This document shows positions 23,001 through 37,700 of a DNA stretch of 64,000 nt, one piece after another. How positions within the stretch are numbered: position 1 is the first letter of the stretch; the number at the start of each line of letters is the position of its first letter. Made by a program: the position numbers and the translations under genes. This DNA is from Costus lasius (lineage: Eukaryota > Streptophyta > Magnoliopsida > Zingiberales > Costaceae), in the NCBI GenBank assembly GCA_027563935.2, contig JANVAS020000231.1, positions 12,356,001 through 12,420,000 of the forward strand, written 5' to 3'. Below the pieces are notes generated by a model. The model was not told the DNA's origin and searched no databases. It worked only from the letters and a program-made list of their open reading frames with translations.

Positions 23001-24931
23001 GAGATCAAAATCGAATATAAGATGAATATTAGGAGTAAGATAAAGTTGAAGATTATAAGATTAAAACTGAAATCTGAGATCAAAATGAAAATGAAGATAA
23101 TTATCAAGAATAAGATCAATGTTATAATTAAGAATGAGAATATGATAAATGACAATTAGAGCTTATAATCGAGTTCAAAATTTTCATCATGATTAGATTA
23201 ATATCAATATCAATAACAATATTAAGATTAAAGACCAAGATTACAAACAAGATCAAAATCGAGTTTAAGATTAAGAAAAGAAGATAAAGATGAATATCAT
23301 AAGATTAAGTTTGGAAACAAGATTAAAATCATGATCAACATCATGATCGTGGACAAAATCAATATTAAATTAATATTGCAAAATGATAACCATCAAATAT
23401 GGATCATAATCAAGATAACATCCTCATCATTAAAATATCAAGATAAATATAAATATTAATATCAAAGATTGGAAATCAATATTACCACAGAGATCAAAAT
23501 CGTATTTAAGATGAATATTAGGAGTAAGATAAAGTTGAAGATTATAAGATTAAAACTGAAATCTGAGATCAAAATGAAAATGAAGATAATTATCAAGAAT
23601 AAGATCAATGTTATAATTAAGAATGAGAATGTGATAAATGACAATTAAAGCTTATAATCGAGTTCAAAATTTTCATCATGATTAGATTAATATCAATATC
23701 AATAACAATATTAAGATTGAAGACCAAGATTACAAACAAGATCAAAATCGAGTTTAAGATTAAGAAAAGAAGATAAAGATGAATAGCATAAGATTAAGTT
23801 TGAAAACATGATTAAAATCATGATCAACATCATGATCGTGGACAAAATCAATATTAAATGAATATTTCAAAATGATAAACATCAAATATGGATCATAATC
23901 AAGATCAACATCCTCATCATTAAAATATCAAGATAAATATAAATATTAATATCAAAGATTTGAAATCAATATTACCACAGAGATCAAAATCAAATTTAAG
24001 ATGAATATTAGGAGTAAGATAAAGTTGAAGATTATAAGATTAAAACTGAAATCTGAGATCAAAATGAAAATGAAGATAATTATCAAGAATAAGATCAATG
24101 TTATAATTAAGAATGAGAATATGATAAATGACAATTAAAGCTTATAATCGAGTTCAAAATTTTCATCATGATTAGATTAATATCAATATCAATAACAATA
24201 TTAAGATTGAAGACCAAGATTACAAACAAGATCAAAATCGAGTTTAAGATTAAGAAAAGAAGATAAAGATGAATATCGTAAGATTAAGTTTGAAAACAAG
24301 ATTAAAATCATGATCAACATCATGATCGTGGACAAAATCAATATTAAATTAATATTGCAAAATGATAACCATCAAATATGGATCATAATCAAGATCAACA
24401 TCCTCATCATTAAAATATCAAGATAAATATAAATATTAATATCAAAGATTGGAAATCAATATTACCACAGAGATCAAAATCGAATTTAAGATGAATATTA
24501 GGAGTAAGATAAAGTTGAAGATTATAAGATTAAAACTGAAATCTGAGATCAAAATGAAAATGAAGATAATTATCAAGAATAAGATCAATGTTATAATTAA
24601 GAATGAGAATGTGATAAATGACAATTAAAGCTTATAATCGAGTTCAAAATTTTCATCATGATTAGATTAATATCAATATCAATAACAATATTAAGATTGA
24701 AGACCAAGATTACAAACAAGATCAAAATCGAGTTTAAGATTAAGAAAAGAAGATAAAGATGAATATCATAAGATTAAGTTTGAAAACAAGATTAAAATCA
24801 TGATCAACATCATGATCGTGGACAAAATCAATATTAAATGAATATTGCAAAATGATAAACATCAAATATGGATCATAATCAAGATCAACATCCTCATCAT
24901 TAAAATATCAAGATAAATATAAATATTAATA

Positions 24932-27381
24932 TCAAAGATTGGAAATCAAAATTACCACAGAGATCAAAATCGAGTTTAAGATGAATATTAGGAGTAAGAT
25001 AAAGTTGAAGATTATAAAATTAAAACTGAAATCTGAGATCAAAATGAAAATGAAGATAATTATCAAGAATAAGATCAATGTTATAATTAAGAATGAGAAT
25101 ATGATAAATGACAATTAAAGCTTATAATCGAGTTCAAAATTTTCATCATGATTAGATTAATATCAATATCAATAACAATATTAAGATTGAAGACCAAGAT
25201 TACAAACAAGATCAAAATCGAGTATAAGATTAAGAAAAGAAGATAAAGATGAATATCGTAAGATTAAGTTTGAAAACAAGATTAAAATCATGATCAACAT
25301 CATGATCATGGACAAAATCAATATTAAATTAACATTGCAAAATGATAACCATCAAATATGGATCATAATCAAGATCAACATCCTCATCATTAAAATATCA
25401 AGATAAATATAAATATTAATATCAAAGATTGGAAATCAATATTACCACAGAGATCAAAATCGTATTTAAGATGAATATTAGGAGTAATATAAAGTTGAAG
25501 ATTATAAGATTAAAACTGAAATTTGAGATCAAAATGAAAATGAAGATAATTATCAAGAATAAGATCAATGTTATAATTAAGAATGAGAATGTGATAAATG
25601 ACAATTAAAGCTTATAATCGAGTTCAAAATTTTCATCATGATTAGATTAATATCAATATCAATAACAATATTAAGATTGAAGACCAAGATTACAAACAAG
25701 ATCAAAATCGAGTTTAAGATTAAGAAAAGAAGATAAAGATGAATATCATAAGATTAAGTTTGAAAACAAGATTAAAATCATGATCAACATCATGATCGTG
25801 GACAAAATCAATATTAAATTAATATTGCAAAATGATAACCATCAAATATGGATCATAATCAAGATCAACATCCTCATCATTAAAATATCAAGATAAATAT
25901 TAATATTAATATCAAAGATTTGAAATCAATATTACCACAGAGATCAAAATCGAATATAAGATGAATAATAGGAGTAAGATAAAGTTGAAGATTATAAGAT
26001 TAAAACTGAAATCTGAGATCAAAATGAAAATGAAGATAATTATCAAGAATAAGATCAATGTTATAATTAAGAATGAGAATATGATAAATGACAATTAAAG
26101 CTTATAATCGAGTTCAAAATTTTCATCATGATTAGATTAATATCAATATCAATAACAATATTAAGATTAAAGACCAAGATTACAAACAAGATCAAAATCG
26201 AGTTTAAGATTAAGAAAAGAAGATAAAGATGAATATCATAAGATTAAGTTTGAAAACAAGATTAAAATCATGATCAACATCATGATCGTGGACAAAATCA
26301 ATATTAAATTAATATTGCAAAATGATAACCATCAAATATGGATCATAATCAAGATCAACATCCTCATCATTAAAATATCAAGATAAATATAAATATTAAT
26401 ATCAAAGATTGGAAATCAATATTACCACAGAGATCAAAATCGAATTTAAGATGAATATTAGGAGTAAGATAAAGTTGAAGATTATAAGATTAAAACTGAA
26501 ATCTGAGATCAAAATGAAAATGAAGATAATTATCAAGAATAAGATCAATGTTATAATTAAGAATGAGAATGTGATAAATGACAATTAAAGCTTATAATCG
26601 AGTTCAAAATTTTCATCATGATTAGATTAATATCAATATCAATAACAATATTAAGATTGAAGACCAAGATTACAAACAAGATCAAAATCGAGTTTAAGAT
26701 TAAGAAAAGAAGATAAAGATGAATAGCATAAGATTAAGTTTGAAAACATGATTAAAATCATGATCAACATCATGATCGTGGACAAAATCAATATTAAATG
26801 AATATTGCAAAATGATAAACATCAAATATGGATCATAATCAAGATCAACATCCTCATCATTAAAATATTAAGATAAATATAAATATTAATATCAAAGATT
26901 GGAAATCAATATTACCACAGAGATCAAAATCGAATTTAAGATGAATATTAGGAGTAAGATAAAGTTGAAGATTATAAGATTAAAACTGAAATCTGAGATC
27001 AAAATGAAAATGAAGATAATTATCAAGAATAAGATCAATGTTATAATTAAGAATGAGAATGTGATAAATGACAATTAAAGCTTATAATCGAGTTCAAAAT
27101 TTTCATCATGATTAGATTAATATCAATATCAATAACAATATCAAGATTGAAGACCAAGATTACAAACAAGATCAAAATCGAGTTTAAGATTAAGAAAAGA
27201 AGATAAAGATGAATATCATAAGATTAAGTTTGAAAACAAGATTAAAATCATGATCAACATCATGATCGTGGACAAAATCAATATTAAATGAATATTGCAA
27301 AATGATAAACATCAAATATGGATCATAATCAAGATCAACATCCTCATCATTAAAATATCAAGATAAATATAAATATTAATA
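24932..27381 (+). repeat. Satellite block duplicated 7.36 kb downstream, copy 1
   Basis: Five consecutive monomers (24932, 25422, 25912, 26402, 26892) have the same ordered private variants as those at 32294-34741: atcaaaattacc, agtataag, catgatcatgg, aacattgc, cgtattt, gaataatagg and aaatattaag. The edges are approximate. Confidence 0.85.
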
Positions 27382-29345
27382 TCAAAGATTGGAAATCAAT
27401 ATTACCACAGAGATCAAAATCGAATTTAAGATGAATATTAGGAGTAAGATAAAGTTGAAGATTATAAGATTAAAACTGAAATCTGAGATCAAAATGAAAA
27501 TGAAGATAATTATCAAGAATAAGATCAATGTTATAATTAAGAATGAGAATGTGATAAATGACAATTAAAGCTTATAATCGAGTTCAAAATTTTCATCATG
27601 ATTAGATTAATATCAATATCAATAACAATATTAAGATTGAAGACCAAGATTACAAACAAGATCAAAATCGAGTTTAAGATTAAGAAAAGAAGATAAAGAT
27701 GAATAGCATAAGATTAAGTTTGAAAACATGATTAAAATCATGATCAACATCATGATCGTGGACAAAATCAATATTAAATGAATATTGCAAAATGATAAAC
27801 ATCAAATATGGATCATAATCAAGATCAACATCCTCATCATTAAAATATTAAGATAAATATAAATATTAATATCAAAGATTGGAAATCAATATTACCACAG
27901 AGATCAAAATCGAATTTAAGATGAATATTAGGAGTAAGATAAAGTTGAAGATTATAAGATTAAAACTGAAATCTGAGATCAAAATGAAAATGAAGATAAT
28001 TATCAAGAATAAGATCAATGTTATAATTAAGAATGAGAATGTGATAAATGACAATTAAAGCTTATAATCGAGTTCAAAATTTTCATCATGATTAGATTAA
28101 TATCAATATCAATAACAATATCAAGATTGAAGACCAAGATTACAAACAAGATCAAAATCGAGTTTAAGATTAAGAAAAGAAGATAAAGATGAATATCATA
28201 AGATTAAGTTTGAAAACAAGATTAAAATCATGATCAACATCATGATCGTGGACAAAATCAATATTAAATGAATATTGCAAAATGATAAACATCAAATATG
28301 GATCATAATCAAGATCAACATCCTCATCATTAAAATATCAAGATAAATATAAATATTAATATCAAAGATTGGAAATCAATATTACCACAGAGATCAAAAT
28401 CGAGTTTAAGATGAATATTAGGAGTAAGATAAAGTTGAAGATTATAAGATTAAAACTGAAATCTGAGATCAAAATGAAAATGAAGATAATTATCAAGAAT
28501 AAGATCAATGTTATAATTAAGAATGAGAATATGATAAATGACAATTAAAGCTTATAATCGAGTTCAAAATTTTCATCATGATTAGATTAATATCAATATC
28601 AATAACAATATCAAGATTGAAGACCAAGATTACAAACAAGATCAAAATCGAGTTTAAGATTAAGAAAAGAAGATAAAGATGAATATCATAAGATTAAGTT
28701 TGAAAACAAGATTAAAATCATGATCAACATCATGATCGTGGACAAAATCAATATTAAATGAATATTGCAAAATGATAAACATCAAATATGGATCATAATC
28801 AAGATCAACATCCTCATCATTAAAATATCAAGATAAATATAAATATTAATATCAAAGATTGGAAATCAATATTACCACAGAGATCAAAATCGAGTTTAAG
28901 ATGAATATTAGGAGTAAGATAAAGTTGAAGATTATAAGATTAAAACTGAAATCTGAGATCAAAATGAAAATGAAGATAATTATCAAGAATAAGATCAATG
29001 TTATAATTAAGAATGAGAATATGATAAATGACAATTAAAGCTTATAATCGAGTTCAAAATTTTCATCATGATTAGATTAATATCAATATCAATAACAATA
29101 TCAAGATTGAAGACCAAGATTACAAACAAGATCAAAATCGAGTTTAAGATTAAGATTAAAAAGAAGATAAAGATGAATATCATAAGAAGAAGTTTGAAAA
29201 AATGATTAAAATCATGATCAACATCATGATCTTGGACAAAATCAATATTAAATTAATATTGCAAAATGATAAACATCAAATATGGATCATAATCAAGATC
29301 AACATCCTCATCATTAAAATATTAAGATAAATATAAATATTAATA

Positions 29346-32293
29346 TCAAAGATTGGAAATCAATATTACCACAGAGATCAAAATCGAATTTAAGATGAAT
29401 ATTAGGAGTAAGATAAAGTTGAAGATTATAAGATTAAAACTGAAATCTGAGATCAAAATGAAAATGAAGATAATTATCAAGAATAAGATCAATGTTATAA
29501 TTAAGAATGAGAATATGATAAATGACAATTAAAGCTTATAATCGAGTTCAAAATTTTCATCATGATTAGATTAATATCAATATCAATAACAATATTAAGA
29601 TTAAAGACCAAGATTACAAACAAGATCAAAATCGAGTTTAAGATTAAGAAAAGAAGATAAAGATGAATATCATAAGATTAAGTTTGAAAACAAGATTAAA
29701 ATCATGATCAACATCATGATCGTGGACAAAATCAATATTAAATTAATATTGCAAAATGATAACCATCAAATATGGATCATAATCAAGATCAACATCCTCA
29801 TCATTAAAATATCAAGATAAATATAAATATTAATATCAAAGATTGGAAATCAATATTACCACAGAGATCAAAATCGTATTTAAGATGAATATTAGGAGTA
29901 AGATAAAGTTGAAGATTATAAGATTAAAACTGAAATTTGAGATCAAAATGAAAATGAAGATAATTATCAAGAATAAGATCAATGTTATAATTAAGAATGA
30001 GAATGTGATAAATGACAATTAAAGCTTATAATCGAGTTCAAAATTTTCATCATGATTAGATTAATATCAATATCAATAACAATATCAAGATTGAAGACCA
30101 AGATTACAAACAAGATCAAAATCGAGTTTAAGATTAAGAAAAGAAGATAAAGATGAATATCATAAGATTAAGTTTGAAAACAAGATTAAAATCATGATCA
30201 ACATCATGATCGTGGACAAAATCAATATTAAATGAATATTGCAAAATGATAAACATCAAATATGGATCATAATCAAGATCAACATCCTCATCATTAAAAT
30301 ATCAAGATAAATATAAATATTAATATCAAAGATTGGAAATCAATATTACCACAGAGATCAAAATCGAGTTTAAGATGAATATTAGGAGTAAGATAAAGTT
30401 GAAGATTATAAGATTAAAACTGAAATCTGAGATCAAAATGAAAATGAAGATAATTATCAAGAATAAGATCAATGTTATAATTAAGAATGAGAATATGATA
30501 AATGACAATTAAAGCTTATAATCGAGTTCAAAATTTTCATCATGATTAGATTAATATCAATATCAATAACAATATCAAGATTGAAGACCAAGATTACAAA
30601 CAAGATCAAAATCGAGTTTAAGATTAAGATTAAAAAGAAGATAAAGATGAATATCATAAGAAGAAGTTTGAAAAAATGATTAAAATCATGATCAACATCA
30701 TGATCTTGGACAAAATCAATATTAAATTAATATTGCAAAATGATAAACATCAAATATGGATCATAATCAAGATCAACATCCTCATCATTAAAATATTAAG
30801 ATAAATATAAATATTAATATCAAAGATTGGAAATCAATATTACCACAGAGATCAAAATCGAATTTAAGATGAATATTAGGAGTAAGATAAAGTTGAAGAT
30901 TATAAGATTAAAACTGAAATCTGAGATCAAAATGAAAATGAAGATAATTATCAAGAATAAGATCAATGTTATAATTAAGAATGAGAATATGATAAATGAC
31001 AATTAAAGCTTATAATCGAGTTCAAAATTTTCATCATGATTAGATTAATATCAATATCAATAACAATATTAAGATTAAAGACCAAGATTACAAACAAGAT
31101 CAAAATCGAGTTTAAGATTAAGAAAAGAAGATAAAGATGAATATCATAAGATTAAGTTTGAAAACAAGATTAAAATCATGATCAACATCATGATCGTGGA
31201 CAAAATCAATATTAAATTAATATTGCAAAATGATAACCATCAAATATGGATCATAATCAAGATCAACATCCTCATCATTAAAATATCAAGATAAATATAA
31301 ATATTAATATCAAAGATTGGAAATCAATATTACCACAGAGATCAAAATCGTATTTAAGATGAATATTAGGAGTAAGATAAAGTTGAAGATTATAAGATTA
31401 AAACTGAAATCTGAGATCAAAATGAAAATGAAGATAATTATCAAGAATAAGATCAATGTTATAATTAAGAATGAGAATATGATAAATGACAATTAAAGCT
31501 TATAATCGAGTTCAAAATTTTCATCATGATTAGATTAATATCAATATCAATAACAATATCAAGATTGAAGACCAAGATTACAAACAAGATCAAAATCGAG
31601 TTTAAGATTAAGAAAAGAAGATAAAGATGAATATCATAAGATTAAGTTTGAAAACAAGATTAAAATCATGATCAACATCATGATCGTGGACAAAATCAAT
31701 ATTAAATGAATATTGCAAAATGATAAACATCAAATATGGATCATAATCAAGATCAACATCCTCATCATTAAAATATCAAGATAAATATAAATATTAATAT
31801 CAAAGATTGGAAATCAATATTACCACAGAGATCAAAATCGAGTTTAAGATGAATATTAGGAGTAAGATAAAGTTGAAGATTATAAGATTAAAACTGAAAT
31901 CTGAGATCAAAATGAAAATGAAGATAATTATCAAGAATAAGATCAATGTTATAATTAAGAATGAGAATATGATAAATGACAATTAAAGCTTATAATCGAG
32001 TTCAAAATTTTCATCATGATTAGATTAATATCAATATCAATAACAATATCAAGATTGAAGACCAAGATTACAAACAAGATCAAAATCGAGTTTAAGATTA
32101 AGATTAAAAAGAAGATAAAGATGAATATCATAAGAAGAAGTTTGAAAAAATGATTAAAATCATGATCAACATCATGATCTTGGACAAAATCAATATTAAA
32201 TTAATATTGCAAAATGATAAACATCAAATATGGATCATAATCAAGATCAACATCCTCATCATTAAAATATCAAGATAAATATAAATATTAATA
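29346..32293 (+). repeat. Trimeric higher-order repeat, 1474 bp, two units
   Basis: Units 29346-30819 and 30820-32293 each consist of three monomers (cgaattt, cgtattt, cgagttt types) of 490, 490 (484-490 range not seen) and 494 bp. The third carries a 4-bp longer marker, taagattaaaaagaag, with aagaagaagtttg and cttggac downstream. The marker recurs at about 29151, 30625 and 32099, exactly 1474 bp apart. Confidence 0.85.
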
Positions 32294-34741
32294 TCAAAGA
32301 TTGGAAATCAAAATTACCACAGAGATCAAAATCGAGTTTAAGATGAATATTAGGAGTAAGATAAAGTTGAAGATTATAAAATTAAAACTGAAATCTGAGA
32401 TCAAAATGAAAATGAAGATAATTATCAAGAATAAGATCAATGTTATAATTAAGAATGAGAATATGATAAATGACAATTAAAGCTTATAATCGAGTTCAAA
32501 ATTTTCATCATGATTAGATTAATATCAATATCAATAACAATATTAAGATTGAACCAAGATTACAAACAAGATCAAAATCGAGTATAAGATTAAGAAAAGA
32601 AGATAAAGATGAATATCGTAAGATTAAGTTTGAAAACAAGATTAAAATCATGATCAACATCATGATCATGGACAAAATCAATATTAAATTAACATTGCAA
32701 AATGATAACCATCAAATATGGATCATAATCAAGATCAACATCCTCATCATTAAAATATCAAGATAAATATAAATATTAATATCAAAGATTGGAAATCAAT
32801 ATTACCACAGAGATCAAAATCGTATTTAAGATGAATATTAGGAGTAAGATAAAGTTGAAGATTATAAGATTAAAACTGAAATTTGAGATCAAAATGAAAA
32901 TGAAGATAATTATCAAGAATAAGATCAATGTTATAATTAAGAATGAGAATGTGATAAATGACAATTAAAGCTTATAATCGAGTTCAAAATTTTCATCATG
33001 ATTAGATTAATATCAATATCAATAACAATATTAAGATTGAAGACCAAGATTACAAACAAGATCAAAATCGAGTTTAAGATTAAGAAAAGAAGATAAAGAT
33101 GAATATCATAAGATTAAGTTTGAAAACAAGATTAAAATCATGATCAACATCATGATCGTGGACAAAATCAATATTAAATTAATATTGCAAAATGATAACC
33201 ATCAAATATGGATCATAATCAAGATCAACATCCTCATCATTAAAATATCAAGATAAATATTAATATTAATATCAAAGATTTGAAATCAATATTACCACAG
33301 AGATCAAAATCGAATATAAGATGAATAATAGGAGTAAGATAAAGTTGAAGATTATAAGATTAAAACTGAAATCTGAGATCAAAATGAAAATGAAGATAAT
33401 TATCAAGAATAAGATCAATGTTATAATTAAGAATGAGAATATGATAAATGACAATTAAAGCTTATAATCGAGTTCAAAATTTTCATCATGATTAGATTAA
33501 TATCAATATCAATAACAATATTAAGATTAAAGACCAAGATTACAAACAAGATCAAAATCGAGTTTAAGATTAAGAAAAGAAGATAAAGATGAATATCATA
33601 AGATTAAGTTTGAAAACAAGATTAAAATCATGATCAACATCATGATCGTGGACAAAATCAATATTAAATTAATATTGCAAAATGATAACCATCAAATATG
33701 GATCATAATCAAGATCAACATCCTCATCATTAAAATATCAAGATAAATATAAATATTAATATCAAAGATTGGAAATCAATATTACCACAGAGATCAAAAT
33801 CGAATTTAAGATGAATATTAGGAGTAAGATAAAGTTGAAGATTATAAGATTAAAACTGAAATCTGAGATCAAAATGAAAATGAAGATAATTATCAAGAAT
33901 AAGATCAATGTTATAATTAAGAATGAGAATGTGATAAATGACAATTAAAGCTTATAATCGAGTTCAAAATTTTCATCATGATTAGATTAATATCAATATC
34001 AATAACAATATTAAGATTGAAGACCAAGATTACAAACAAGATCAAAATCGAGTTTAAGATTAAGAAAAGAAGATAAAGATGAATAGCATAAGATTAAGTT
34101 TGAAAACATGATTAAAATCATGATCAACATCATGATCGTGGACAAAATCAATATTAAATGAATATTGCAAAATGATAAACATCAAATATGGATCATAATC
34201 AAGATCAACATCCTCATCATTAAAATATTAAGATAAATATAAATATTAATATCAAAGATTGGAAATCAATATTACCACAGAGATCAAAATCGAATTTAAG
34301 ATGAATATTAGGAGTAAGATAAAGTTGAAGATTATAAGATTAAAACTGAAATCTGAGATCAAAATGAAAATGAAGATAATTATCAAGAATAAGATCAATG
34401 TTATAATTAAGAATGAGAATGTGATAAATGACAATTAAAGCTTATAATCGAGTTCAAAATTTTCATCATGATTAGATTAATATCAATATCAATAACAATA
34501 TCAAGATTGAAGACCAAGATTACAAACAAGATCAAAATCGAGTTTAAGATTAAGAAAAGAAGATAAAGATGAATATCATAAGATTAAGTTTGAAAACAAG
34601 ATTAAAATCATGATCAACATCATGATCGTGGACAAAATCAATATTAAATGAATATTGCAAAATGATAAACATCAAATATGGATCATAATCAAGATCAACA
34701 TCCTCATCATTAAAATATCAAGATAAATATAAATATTAATA
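32294..34741 (+). repeat. Satellite block duplicated 7.36 kb upstream, copy 2
   Basis: Counterpart of 24932-27381. It differs by a 2-bp deletion near 32552 (gattgaaccaag in place of gattgaagaccaag) and by a few substitutions, for example gagtaagat at about 32849 against gagtaatat at about 25489. Confidence 0.85.
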
Positions 34742-37700
34742 TCAAAGATTGGAAATCAATATTACCACAGAGATCAAAATCGAGTTTAAGATGAATATTA
34801 GGAGTAAGATAAAGTTGAAGATTATAAGATTAAAACTGAAATCTGAGATCAAAATGAAAATGAAGATAATTATCAAGAATAAGATCAATGTTATAATTAA
34901 GAATGAGAATATGATAAATGACAATTAAAGCTTATAATCGAGTTCAAAATTTTCATCATGATTAGATTAATATCAATATCAATAACAATATCAAGATTGA
35001 AGACCAAGATTACAAACAAGATCAAAATCGAGTTTAAGATTAAGATTAAAAAGAAGATAAAGATGAATATCATAAGAAGAAGTTTGAAAAAATGATTAAA
35101 ATCATGATCAACATCATGATCTTGGACAAAATCAATATTAAATTAATATTGCAAAATGATAAACATCAAATATGGATCATAATCAAGATCAACATCCTCA
35201 TCATTAAAATATTAAGATAAATATAAATATTAATATCAAAGATTGGAAATCAATATTACCACAGAGATCAAAATCGAATTTAAGATGAATATTAGGAGTA
35301 AGATAAAGTTGAAGATTATAAGATTAAAACTGAAATCTGAGATCAAAATGAAAATGAAGATAATTATCAAGAATAAGATCAATGTTATAATTAAGAATGA
35401 GAATATGATAAATGACAATTAAAGCTTATAATCGAGTTCAAAATTTTCATCATGATTAGATTAATATCAATATCAATAACAATATTAAGATTAAAGACCA
35501 AGATTACAAACAAGATCAAAATCGAGTTTAAGATTAAGAAAAGAAGATAAAGATGAATATCATAAGATTAAGTTTGAAAACAAGATTAAAATCATGATCA
35601 ACATCATGATCGTGGACAAAATCAATATTAAATTAATATTGCAAAATGATAACCATCAAATATGGATCATAATCAAGATCAACATCCTCATCATTAAAAT
35701 ATCAAGATAAATATAAATATTAATATCAAAGATTGGAAATCAATATTACCACAGAGATCAAAATCGAATTTAAGATGAATATTAGGAGTAAGATAAAGTT
35801 GAAGATTATAAGATTAAAACTGAAATCTGAGATCAAAATGAAAATGAAGATAATTATCAAGAATAAGATCAATGTTATAATTAAGAATGAGAATGTGATA
35901 AATGACAATTAAAGCTTATAATCGAGTTCAAAATTTTCATCATGATTAGATTAATATCAATATCAATAACAATATTAAGATTGAAGACCAAGATTACAAA
36001 CAAGATCAAAATCGAGTTTAAGATTAAGAAAAGAAGATAAAGATGAATAGCATAAGATTAAGTTTGAAAACATGATTAAAATCATGATCAACATCATGAT
36101 CGTGGACAAAATCAATATTAAATGAATATTGCAAAATGATAAACATCAAATATGGATCATAATCAAGATCAACATCCTCATCATTAAAATATTAAGATAA
36201 ATATAAATATTAATATCAAAGATTGGAAATCAATATTACCACAGAGATCAAAATCGAATTTAAGATGAATATTAGGAGTAAGATAAAGTTGAAGATTATA
36301 AGATTAAAACTGAAATCTGAGATCAAAATGAAAATGAAGATAATTATCAAGAATAAGATCAATGTTATAATTAAGAATGAGAATGTGATAAATGACAATT
36401 AAAGCTTATAATCGAGTTCAAAATTTTCATCATGATTAGATTAATATCAATATCAATAACAATATCAAGATTGAAGACCAAGATTACAAACAAGATCAAA
36501 ATCGAGTTTAAGATTAAGAAAAGAAGATAAAGATGAATATCATAAGATTAAGTTTGAAAACAAGATTAAAATCATGATCAACATCATGATCGTGGACAAA
36601 ATCAATATTAAATGAATATTGCAAAATGATAAACATCAAATATGGATCATAATCAAGATCAACATCCTCATCATTAAAATATCAAGATAAATATAAATAT
36701 TAATATCAAAGATTGGAAATCAATATTACCACAGAGATCAAAATCGAGTTTAAGATGAATATTAGGAGTAAGATAAAGTTGAAGATTATAAGATTAAAAC
36801 TGAAATCTGAGATCAAAATGAAAATGAAGATAATTATCAAGAATAAGATCAATGTTATAATTAAGAATGAGAATATGATAAATGACAATTAAAGCTTATA
36901 ATCGAGTTCAAAATTTTCATCATGATTAGATTAATATCAATATCAATAACAATATCAAGATTGAAGACCAAGATTACAAACAAGATCAAAATCGAGTTTA
37001 AGATTAAGATTAAAAAGAAGATAAAGATGAATATCATAAGAAGAAGTTTGAAAAAATGATTAAAATCATGATCAACATCATGATCTTGGACAAAATCAAT
37101 ATTAAATTAATATTGCAAAATGATAAACATCAAATATGGATCATAATCAAGATCAACATCCTCATCATTAAAATATTAAGATAAATATAAATATTAATAT
37201 CAAAGATTGGAAATCAATATTACCACAGAGATCAAAATCGAATTTAAGATGAATATTAGGAGTAAGATAAAGTTGAAGATTATAAGATTAAAACTGAAAT
37301 CTGAGATCAAAATGAAAATGAAGATAATTATCAAGAATAAGATCAATGTTATAATTAAGAATGAGAATATGATAAATGACAATTAAAGCTTATAATCGAG
37401 TTCAAAATTTTCATCATGATTAGATTAATATCAATATCAATAACAATATTAAGATTAAAGACCAAGATTACAAACAAGATCAAAATCGAGTTTAAGATTA
37501 AGAAAAGAAGATAAAGATGAATATCATAAGATTAAGTTTGAAAACAAGATTAAAATCATGATCAACATCATGATCGTGGACAAAATCAATATTAAATTAA
37601 TATTGCAAAATGATAACCATCAAATATGGATCATAATCAAGATCAACATCCTCATCATTAAAATATCAAGATAAATATAAATATTAATATCAAAGATTGG

